From assembly GCA_026645375.1 (NCBI GenBank), contig JAPFFX010000017.1:1-10693 (forward strand): a DNA stretch of 10,693 bases. Direction: 5' to 3'. The position numbers were made by a program, and so were the translations under genes. How positions within the stretch are numbered: position 1 is the first letter of the stretch; the number at the start of each line of letters is the position of its first letter. This DNA is from Citricoccus sp. WCRC_4. GTDB taxonomy: Bacteria; Actinomycetota; Actinomycetes; Actinomycetales; Micrococcaceae. Below the pieces are notes generated by a model. The model saw nothing but the letters and a program-made list of their open reading frames with translations. It did not search any database and was not told the origin of the DNA. This document shows positions 5,223 to 10,693 of this stretch, one piece after another.

Positions 5223-6665
5223 ATGGTCGCAGATGAGGCTGTCAGCAGCTCGTGGCGCAAGGTGGTCCGTACCCTGGAGGAGGACGACAGGGTCTCTCCC
5301 CGGCAACGCGGGCACATCGGACTGGCCCAGGCACAGGGGCTGATCGGCAACACGCTGCTGCTGGCCGTTCCGAACGAACTCACCCGCGAAGTGCTCCAGA
5401 CCCAGCTGAAGGACTCCCTCGCGGCCGCGCTGCAGGACGTGTTCCGCACCGAGATCCTCTGCGCGTACTCGATCGACTCCACGCTCACCGCCCCCCTGGA
5501 GTCCGAGCCCCCGAGGGCGGCCCAGGCCGCCCCGGTCCCGGAGATCCCCCTGGCCCGCTCGGCGGGCTCGCCGGTGCGGTCGATGCCGCCGGCACCCGCC
5601 CCGGCGCCGCCGTCGACCTCCGACGAGACGAGCCGGCTGAATCCGCGGTACCACTTCGAGACCTTCGTGATCGGTTCCTCCAACCGGTTCGCGCACGCCG
5701 CTGCCAATGCCGTCGCCGAGGCACCGGCCAAGGCGTACAACCCGCTGTTCATCTACGGCGAGTCCGGCCTGGGCAAGACGCACCTGCTCCATGCCATCGG
5801 CCATTACGCACGACACCTGTACCCGGGGCTGCGGGTGCGCTACGTGAACTCCGAGGAGTTCACCAACGACTTCATCAACTCCATCCGCCACGACGAGGGC
5901 GCCAGCTTCAAGCAGGTGTACCGCAACGTGGACATCCTGCTCATCGACGACATCCAGTTCCTGGCGGACAAGGAAGCCACCGTCGAGGAGTTCTTCCACA
6001 CGTTCAACACGCTCTACAACAACAACAAGCAGGTCGTGATCACCTCCGACCTGCCGCCGAAGCAGCTCTCCGGCTTCGAGGACCGGCTGCGCTCCCGTTT
6101 CGAGTGGGGGCTGATCACGGACATCCAGCCGCCGGACCTCGAGACGCGCATCGCCATCCTGCGCAAGAAGGCGGAGGCCGAGGGACTGACCGCTCCGCCT
6201 GAGGTGCTCGAGTACATCGCGTCCAACATCTCCACGAACATCCGTGAGCTCGAGGGGGCGTTGATCCGCGTCACCGCCTTCGCCTCGCTGAACAAGCAGC
6301 CCGTGGGCATCCAGCTGGCCGAGCAGGTGCTCAGGGACCTGATCACGGACGAGGATGCCCACGAGATCACGGCGCCGACGATCATCAACGAGACGGCGGC
6401 CTACTTCAACCTGACGATGGACGAGCTGGTGTCGAAGTCCAGGACCCGGACCCTGGTCACGGCCCGGCAGATCGCGATGTATCTGCTGCGTGAGCTCACC
6501 GAGATGTCCCTGCCGAAGATCGGCCAGGAGCTGGGCGGTCGTGACCACACCACCGTCATCCACGCCGATCGCAAGATCCGCGAGCTCATGGCGGAGCGGC
6601 GCACCATCTACAACCAAGTCACCGAGCTGACGAACCGGATCAAGCAGCAGCAGCGCTCTCGCTGA
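5223..6665 (+). CDS. dnaA: chromosomal replication initiator protein DnaA
   Basis: DnaA binds DnaA boxes at oriC as an ATP-dependent oligomer, melts the unwinding element and recruits the helicase. The 480-residue product has domain I (1-88), a Pro/Ala-rich linker domain II (about 89-138, short), an AAA+ domain III (about 139-355) with Walker A GESGLGKTH (179-187), Walker B ILLIDDIQF (238-246) and the sensor-II segment NIRELEGAL (339-347), and a C-terminal helix-turn-helix domain IV with the box-recognition signature GRDHTTVIHADRKI (439-452). The start is ATG at 5223, with AGGAAGGA at 5203-5210; the 12-nt spacing is long but no better start exists. It diverges from rpmH, is preceded by four DnaA-box-like sites, and is followed by oriC. 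Confidence 0.98.
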   Translation: MVADEAVSSSWRKVVRTLEEDDRVSPRQRGHIGLAQAQGLIGNTLLLAVPNELTREVLQTQLKDSLAAALQDVFRTEILCAYSIDSTLTAPLESEPPRAAQAAPVPEIPLARSAGSPVRSMPPAPAPAPPSTSDETSRLNPRYHFETFVIGSSNRFAHAAANAVAEAPAKAYNPLFIYGESGLGKTHLLHAIGHYARHLYPGLRVRYVNSEEFTNDFINSIRHDEGASFKQVYRNVDILLIDDIQFLADKEATVEEFFHTFNTLYNNNKQVVITSDLPPKQLSGFEDRLRSRFEWGLITDIQPPDLETRIAILRKKAEAEGLTAPPEVLEYIASNISTNIRELEGALIRVTAFASLNKQPVGIQLAEQVLRDLITDEDAHEITAPTIINETAAYFNLTMDELVSKSRTRTLVTARQIAMYLLRELTEMSLPKIGQELGGRDHTTVIHADRKIRELMAERRTIYNQVTELTNRIKQQQRSR

Positions 6666-6676
6666 CCCGGCGGCGG

Positions 6677-6692
6677 GGCATCGGCCGATGCC
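6677..6692. terminator. palindrome just after dnaA, possible U-less terminator
   Basis: GGCATCGGCCGATGCC is a perfect 16-bp palindrome (6-bp stem, 4-nt loop) beginning 12 bp after the dnaA stop. No T-run follows. It could end or protect the dnaA transcript before oriC, or bind a protein. Confidence 0.35.
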
Positions 6693-6772
6693 GGCCAGCC
6701 GACCGACCTTCACCCTTAACTGCAAGGTAGTTCCACAGGACGATCCGCGCCGATGACTGCTCTACACAGCCG

Positions 6773-6801
6773 TTGTCCACAGTTATCCACAACTTTCCAC
6801 A
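6773..6801 (+). promoter_or_regulatory. DnaA boxes: TTGTCCACA, TTATCCACA and a weak third
   Basis: TTGTCCACA (6773-6781) and TTATCCACA (6783-6791) are exact consensus boxes one base apart, followed one base later by CTTTCCACA (6793-6801, 7/9). The 10-bp periodicity places them on the same helix face. Confidence 0.85.
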
Positions 6802-6837
6802 GGCTCCGGCCCGGTATTTCGTAGGCCAACCCACAGC

Positions 6838-6858
6838 TGTGGATAAACCTGTGGATGC
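6838..6858 (-). promoter_or_regulatory. DnaA boxes on minus strand
   Basis: TGTGGATAA (6838-6846) is an exact minus-strand TTATCCACA, and TGTGGATGC (6850-6858) is a 7/9 site. The first overlaps the palindrome CCACAGCTGTGG (6831-6842), so a half-box also faces the other way. Confidence 0.75.
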
Positions 6859-6882
6859 TTAAGTGGAGCACCGGGGTCGGGC

Positions 6883-6891
6883 TCTGGATAA
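6883..6891 (-). promoter_or_regulatory. DnaA box, 8/9
   Basis: TCTGGATAA is the minus-strand form of TTATCCAGA, one mismatch from TTATCCACA. Confidence 0.55.
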
Positions 6892-6932
6892 CCAGGTGGT
6901 CGCCTGTGAATTCGCGGATTTCGGCGCCGACG

Positions 6933-6942
6933 TTGTGCACAA
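6933..6942. promoter_or_regulatory. palindromic DnaA-box-like site
   Basis: TTGTGCACAA is a perfect palindrome, and each strand reads TTGTGCACA, one mismatch from TTGTCCACA. It lies near the middle of the origin. Confidence 0.5.
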
Positions 6943-6977
6943 TGGACGCACAGCACCGACGAACGGCGTCCACCGGC

Positions 6978-6986
6978 GTATCCACA
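6978..6986 (+). promoter_or_regulatory. DnaA box, 8/9
   Basis: GTATCCACA differs from TTATCCACA only at the first base. Confidence 0.6.
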
Positions 6987-7019
6987 GGGTCTTCCGCGGC
7001 CCCGGGCCTTGCCGGTACG

Positions 7020-7037
7020 TTATCCACAGTTTCCACA
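7020..7037 (+). promoter_or_regulatory. paired DnaA boxes abutting the unwinding element
   Basis: TTATCCACA (7020-7028, exact) is followed without a gap by GTTTCCACA (7029-7037, 7/9). They point rightward into the A+T-rich tract and are the natural loading point for a DnaA filament. Confidence 0.8.
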
Positions 7038-7040
7038 GCA

Positions 7041-7090
7041 CTTATTAACACTACTAATCCCTGTTAATAGAAAAATCCCAAGAACATTAA
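7041..7090. other. A+T-rich DNA unwinding element (DUE)
   Basis: Only 14 of these 50 bases are G or C (72% A+T), in strong contrast with the GC-rich surroundings. It contains repeated TTAA elements (ATTAACA, GTTAATA, ATTAACC) and CTACTAA. It lies 4 bp after the last DnaA box, as expected for the segment melted at initiation. Confidence 0.75.
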
Positions 7091-7310
7091 CCCTGCGCTC
7101 CCGTACCGACGCGGCCGCCACCGTCCGACGCTCCACCGCGGGCCGTGAACCACATCAACGGCGTTTTTTGTGTCATTCGCGTCATAGGCGAGTCACGGTA
7201 AGCTGACACGGCACCCGGTCATCGGCGTGTACGAGGGGCTCCAGGCGGGTGGACGTCCCGGTGGAGCCGAACGACAAGACCTGCCGTCTGCGAGAAAGGC
7301 GGATACTTCT

Positions 7311-8441
7311 GTGAAGTTCACCGTTGAGCGGGACATCCTGACGGACGCCGTGTCCTGGACCGCCCGATCCCTGTCGCCCCGCCCGCCGGTGCCGGTCCTG
7401 TCGGGACTGCTCATCACCGCTGAGGACGGCCTCGTCTCCATCGCCAGCTTCGACTACGAGACCTCGGCACAGCTGGAGATCGAGGCCGACATCGAGACCC
7501 CCGGCAAGATCCTCGTCTCCGGGCGCCTGCTCAATGACATCGTCCGGTCCCTCCCGGCCGCGCCCGTCACCGTGGAGACCGAGGGGTCCAAGGTCATCGT
7601 GACCTGCCGGAACTCCCGGTTCGACCTGGCCACCATGCCCGTCGAGGAATACCCCGCGCTGCCCGAACTCCCCGAGTCGGCGGGCACGGTGGACGGCAGT
7701 GCCTTCGCCCACGCCGTCGCGCAGGTCACCGTGGCCGCCTCGAAGGACGACACCCTGCCCATCCTCACCGCCGTGAAGCTCGAGATCGAGGGCGACCGGA
7801 TCACGTTCCTGGCCACGGACCGTTACCGCCTGGCGCTGAAGGAACTCACCTGGTCCCCTGCTGACCCCTCGATCTCCACCTCGTTGCTGGTGAAGTCCCG
7901 GACACTCACCGAGGTCGCCAGGTCCCTGGCCGGCGGCGGCGACCTGGAGCTGCGCCTGCCGAAGGAGTCCTCGACCTCGGACCTCGTCGGCTTCTCCTCC
8001 GGCGGCCGCCGGACCACCAGCGTCCTGGTGGACGGCGAGTACCCCAAGATCCGGGCCCTGTTCCCGGAATCCAGTCCCATCCACGCCGTGGTGGCGACCA
8101 GCCCGCTGGTCGAGGCCGTGAACCGCGTCAAGCTCGTCGCCGAGCGGAACACCGCCGTGCGGATGGTGTTCACCGACGGCCAGGTGGCCCTGGATGCAGG
8201 CACCGGCAACGACGCCTCGGCCAATGAGTCCCTGGACGCCGCCCTCGAGGGTGATGAGATCACCGTCGCCTTCAACCCGGCCTACCTGGGTGAGGGCCTG
8301 AACGTCATCGACGCTCCCTACGTGCGGTTCTCCTTCACGACCGCTCCCAAGCCGGCCCTCATGACGGCCCAGCAGGAGCCGGATGCCCCGGAACAGGACG
8401 ACTACCGGTACCTCGTCATGCCGGTTCGCCTGACCAACTGA
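7311..8441 (+). CDS. dnaN: DNA polymerase III beta subunit (sliding clamp)
   Basis: DnaN forms the dimeric ring that tethers DNA polymerase III to DNA. The product from GTG 7311 is 376 residues, begins [16 protein letters not shown] as actinobacterial clamps do, contains [27 protein letters not shown] in the middle domain, and ends [10 protein letters not shown], with the conserved MPVRL of the partner-binding pocket. The length agrees with three roughly 125-residue clamp domains. The frame is open upstream to 7227, but the segment 7227-7310 has no clamp similarity, so the GTG is preferred. AAAGG at 7295-7299 is its ribosome-binding site, with 11-nt spacing. It follows oriC and is 22 bp before recF, probably one transcript. 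Confidence 0.97.
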   Translation: MKFTVERDILTDAVSWTARSLSPRPPVPVLSGLLITAEDGLVSIASFDYETSAQLEIEADIETPGKILVSGRLLNDIVRSLPAAPVTVETEGSKVIVTCRNSRFDLATMPVEEYPALPELPESAGTVDGSAFAHAVAQVTVAASKDDTLPILTAVKLEIEGDRITFLATDRYRLALKELTWSPADPSISTSLLVKSRTLTEVARSLAGGGDLELRLPKESSTSDLVGFSSGGRRTTSVLVDGEYPKIRALFPESSPIHAVVATSPLVEAVNRVKLVAERNTAVRMVFTDGQVALDAGTGNDASANESLDAALEGDEITVAFNPAYLGEGLNVIDAPYVRFSFTTAPKPALMTAQQEPDAPEQDDYRYLVMPVRLTN

Positions 8442-8463
8442 CGAAAAGCAGGCCGCAAGCCTC

Positions 8464-9630
8464 GTGCATCTGTCCCACCTCTCCCTCACCGACTACCGGT
8501 CGTATCACCGGGCCGAGCTGGACCTCTCGCCCGGTCCCAACGTGCTCGTCGGATCGAACGGAGTGGGCAAGACCAACGTCGTGGAGGCCATCGGCTACCT
8601 GGCCACCCAGGAATCGCACCGGGTCTCCAACGACGCCCCCCTGGTCCGGTTCGGCGCCACCCAGGCCATCATCCGTGGCCGGGTCCACCGAGGTGAGCGG
8701 GCGGTCGCCGTCGAGATCGAGATCAACCCGGGCAAGTCGAACCGGGCGGCCATCAACCGTGGGGCGCCGCAGCGTGCGCGGGAGGCACTGGGACTGCTGC
8801 GTTCCGTCCTCTTCGCTCCGGAGGACCTGTCCCTGGTCAACGGCGATCCCACGGTGCGCCGGCGGTTCCTCGACGACCTGGTGGTCCAGCTCCGCCCAGC
8901 CCTCGGGGATGCCCGCAGTGACTACGATCGTGTCCTGCGCCAGCGCAACGCCCTGCTGAAGAACGCCAGGGCCTCCCGCACCTGGTCCGACGAGCACGAC
9001 CACACCCTTGCCGTCTGGGACGAGCACCTGTCCCGCGCCGGGGCCCGGGTGCTCAACGGCCGGCTCCATGTCCTGCAGATGCTCGCCGTGCCCCTGACCG
9101 AGTCCTACGCGGCCCTCGCCCAGGGACGGAAGGCGGCCGGGTTCACCTACGAGTCCACGGTCCCGCTGGCCGGCGGTCAACACGGGACCATTCCCAGTGA
9201 GCAGGAGCTCTACGAGGCGCTGCTGGCCGAACTCGAGTCCCGCCGGAAGCAGGAGCGGGACCGCGGGGTCACCCTCGCCGGTCCCCACCGGGACGATCTC
9301 GCCCTGACCCTGGGACCGGCCCCTGCCAAGGGCTTCGCCTCCCACGGGGAGACGTGGTCGATGGCCCTGGGCCTGAAACTGGCCAGCTACCGGGTGCTGA
9401 TCGCGGATGACGCGGACCCCGACGCCCGGCCCGTGCTCATCCTGGACGATGTCTTCGCCGAACTCGACGAGGGGCGCCGGGCGCGATTGGCCGCCCTGGC
9501 CGCCGATGCCGAGCAGCTGCTGGTGACGGCGGCCGTGGCCGGGGACATCCCCGGCGAGCTCGCCGGACCGCGGATCGGCGTGAGCCTGGGCGAGGACGGC
9601 AGCATGCTGGATGCGGAGGGGGCACCGTGA
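8464..9630 (+). CDS. recF: DNA replication and repair protein RecF
   Basis: RecF is an SMC-like ATPase that helps load RecA at single-strand gaps with RecO and RecR. The 388-residue product has Walker A GSNGVGKT (30-37), the RecF segment [14 protein letters not shown] (116-129) and RRRFLDD (132-138), LAGPHRDDL (271-279), the ABC-like signature [16 protein letters not shown] (292-307) and Walker [13 protein letters not shown] (324-335). The start is GTG at 8464, giving the canonical [14 protein letters not shown], with a poor Shine-Dalgarno. It lies directly after dnaN (22 bp), without the gnd gene many actinobacteria have between them, and overlaps the next gene by 4 bp (GTGA). Confidence 0.97.
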   Translation: MHLSHLSLTDYRSYHRAELDLSPGPNVLVGSNGVGKTNVVEAIGYLATQESHRVSNDAPLVRFGATQAIIRGRVHRGERAVAVEIEINPGKSNRAAINRGAPQRAREALGLLRSVLFAPEDLSLVNGDPTVRRRFLDDLVVQLRPALGDARSDYDRVLRQRNALLKNARASRTWSDEHDHTLAVWDEHLSRAGARVLNGRLHVLQMLAVPLTESYAALAQGRKAAGFTYESTVPLAGGQHGTIPSEQELYEALLAELESRRKQERDRGVTLAGPHRDDLALTLGPAPAKGFASHGETWSMALGLKLASYRVLIADDADPDARPVLILDDVFAELDEGRRARLAALAADAEQLLVTAAVAGDIPGELAGPRIGVSLGEDGSMLDAEGAP

Positions 9631-9947
9631 CCGATGCGTCGGACCCACCCGCGGGGCAGGGGGACGGGCCGGTAACCGGGGGACCCGAGGGGGATCCTCC
9701 CGCACCACCGGTCGAGGAACCCGACGCCGCCCTGGTCGCCCTCAATCGGGTGCGCCAGGCCGCTGCCGCCCGAGGTGAGGTCCGCCGTCGCACCCCGGGC
9801 ACCGGCAGGGCGGCAGCCGCCTGTGGCTCCCACCCCGCGAGCAGCTCCCGCGCGTCGTCCGCGCGGCCGACGGCGAGCAGCGACTCGACGTGGTCTGCGG
9901 AGTGGGCGGCGATCGAGCGGGAGAAGCCCGCTGCCTGTCGGCTCTGA
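9627..9947 (+). CDS. DUF721-family protein, 5' part only (broken at about 9790-9815)
   Basis: The gene after recF in actinobacteria normally encodes a DUF721 (DciA-like) protein that may act with the replicative helicase. The GTG at 9627 overlaps the recF stop by 4 bp. The first 55 or so residues fit: an acidic, Pro/Gly-rich lead followed by [23 protein letters not shown] (33-55), the recognisable N-terminal helix of the family. After about position 9800 the frame becomes a Ser/Arg/Ala-rich stretch ([19 protein letters not shown]) that is antisense to another gene, and it stops at 9947. The DUF721 core domain is missing, so the apparent 106-residue product is chimeric. See the junction finding. 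Confidence 0.7.
   Translation: MTDASDPPAGQGDGPVTGGPEGDPPAPPVEEPDAALVALNRVRQAAAARGEVRRRTPGTGRAAAACGSHPASSSRASSARPTASSDSTWSAEWAAIEREKPAACRL
9791..9815. other. junction between recF-DUF721 and foreign-looking sequence
   Basis: The DUF721 coding signal from the left and the regulator coding signal from the right both end here, in opposite orientation. The local sequence contains a short direct repeat, CGGCAG, at 9803-9808 and 9811-9816. No inverted repeat, transposase, tRNA or target-site duplication is visible. Confidence 0.65.
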
Positions 9948-10693
9948 TCGAACGCCTCGAAGCGCTCGAGCGCACGCAGGTCGTCCCCGGCCCAGTGGTC
10001 GAGGGCGCCGAGGAGCATGAGGTGGAACCGGCCGGTCGACAGCTTCCCCTGGGCGGCGTCGAAGGCGCAGGCGCGCTCGGCGAGCTCTCGGGCGAGCCGC
10101 TCGTCACCCCCGAGGGCGGCGACCTGCGCGAGGGGAGCGAGCACCACCGGGTCGTCCTCCAACTCCGCGCCTCCGTACTGCAAGATGATCTCCCGCGACC
10201 GGTCCGCGTGCCCGCGCGCGAGCGCCAGGCGGCCCGCTCGCGCCTCGACGAGCGCGAGGTACCAGAGGAAGTTCGCGGCGGCGGGCTCGTCCCGCTCGGC
10301 CACCGAGTGCAGCGCCGTGCCGAGCACGTGCCTCGCCTCGTCGAGCCGCCCCGACCAGTAGCAGCAATGGCCCTCGGCTGCCGCGGCCTCGCCGACCGCG
10401 CCGACGTCCCCGGATCGCCGAGCGAGGTCGAGTGCGCGTCGCGTGAGCGCGAACGACTCCGGCTCACCCTGGTTGTAGCGGACGATGGCGAGCGCCGCGA
10501 GCGCACGGGCGGTGAGCGCGTCGTCACCGAGCTGATCGCCGAGCCTGACGGCCTCGCGTGCGTGCGCCTCCGCCACCGCGAGACCCTCGGTGATGCGCGT
10601 GTCGTGCGCGAGCAGCTCGTGGATCTGCAGCTCGAGCCCGGGATCACCGTCCGACTCCCGCAAGGCCTCGCGAAGGCGCTCGACCGCGGTCGG
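9811..10693 (-). CDS. TPR-repeat fragment of a large LuxR/MalT- or AfsR-like regulator (both ends missing)
   Basis: The minus-strand frame is open from the right edge of the window. Its last codons there read PTAVERLREALRESDGDPGLELQIHELLA, so the first in-frame TTG at 10663 is not a real start. Repeated helical pairs such as ALAALAIVRYNQGEPESFALTRRALDLARRSG, EGHCCYWSGRLDEARHVL, ALVEARAGRLALARGHADRS and [21 protein letters not shown] are TPR-like and typical of the C-terminal half of large ATP-dependent (LAL) regulators. The AAA/NB-ARC domain would lie off the right edge. The expected remaining repeats and the LuxR-type DNA-binding domain are absent because similarity stops near 9811, at WEPQAAA. 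The frame itself stays open to 9437, but that part is antisense to DUF721 and recF. Alanine codons are mostly GCG, unlike the neighbouring genes. Confidence 0.65.

Larger units (their letters stand above)
6666..7310. other. chromosomal replication origin (oriC)
   Basis: This gene-free 645 bp between dnaA and dnaN carries a dense set of DnaA boxes. There are exact TTRTCCACA matches at 6773, 6783, 6838 (minus strand) and 7020, and one-mismatch sites at 6883 (minus), 6933 and 6978, with weaker ones around them. A 50-bp A+T-rich segment lies at 7041-7090. Boxes to the left of the centre are mixed in orientation, while those nearest the A+T-rich segment all read rightward toward it. Location, box density and the A+T-rich tract together identify the bipartite-style actinobacterial origin. 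The exact boundaries are approximate. Confidence 0.93.

Noticed and set aside
5193..6725. 510-residue minus-strand open frame
   Set aside because: It is the complement of dnaA. Its Leu/Val/Arg/Gly-rich composition is typical of an antisense frame.
6640..7067. small ORFs across oriC
   Set aside because: They run through the DnaA boxes on both strands and have no coding signature.
7227..7310. 28-residue N-terminal extension of DnaN
   Set aside because: The extension has no clamp similarity, and GTG at 7311 gives the canonical MKFTVERD start with a nearby AAAGG.
8416..9708. 430-residue minus-strand open frame
   Set aside because: It is antisense to recF, which has all expected ATPase motifs.
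9437..9810. continuation of the regulator frame into DUF721 and recF antisense
   Set aside because: TPR similarity ends near 9811. Beyond it the translation is Arg/Pro/Ala-rich shadow sequence.
9780..9830. insertion sequence or integrase attachment site at the junction
   Set aside because: No terminal inverted repeats, target duplication, tRNA end or transposase is visible, only a 6-bp CGGCAG direct repeat that is expected by chance in GC-rich DNA.
1..10693. CRISPR arrays, tRNA or rRNA genes
   Set aside because: No regularly spaced direct repeats and no cloverleaf or rRNA-like segments were seen on either strand by eye.

Overview
This window is the chromosomal replication-origin neighbourhood of a high-GC actinobacterium, most likely a member of the Micrococcaceae/Micrococcales. 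The evidence is the gene order parA-rsmG-jag-yidC-yidD-rnpA-rpmH | dnaA | oriC | dnaN-recF-DUF721, GC-rich codon use, frequent GTG/TTG starts, and TTRTCCACA-type DnaA boxes. The family assignment is inferred from synteny and protein flavour. No 16S gene is present.

Layout: 1-403 has no gene. It holds a near-consensus parS site, a hairpin that may terminate parA transcription, and, at the extreme left edge, a ribosome-binding site plus ATG that may start parB, which lies off the window. From 4704 down to 404 runs a leftward cluster: rpmH (L34), rnpA, yidD, yidC, jag, rsmG and parA. Together these serve ribosome and RNase P biogenesis, membrane-protein insertion, rRNA methylation and chromosome partition. 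A promoter-like element at 4917-4946 probably drives it through a leader of about 200 nt rich in inverted repeats. A second parS lies inside the first codons of parA.

From 5223 rightward come dnaA, a 645-bp origin (6666-7310) with DnaA boxes in both orientations and a 72% A+T unwinding element, then dnaN and recF. gnd, which separates dnaN and recF in many actinobacteria, is absent here. dnaA has its own upstream cluster of four DnaA-box-like sites folded into an 18-bp inverted repeat, which suggests autoregulation.

After recF a DUF721 gene begins normally (4-bp overlap) but loses similarity at about 9790-9815. From there to the right edge the sequence encodes, on the opposite strand, the TPR part of a large LuxR/MalT- or AfsR-like regulator that has neither end. 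Its alanine codon choice (mostly GCG) differs from the rest of the window (mostly GCC). The junction has no mobile-element hallmark. It is either an assembly chimera or a recent rearrangement, and it is the most important anomaly here. I found no convincing undescribed system: the bulk of the window is a conserved core locus, and the points of interest are regulatory structures and this junction.
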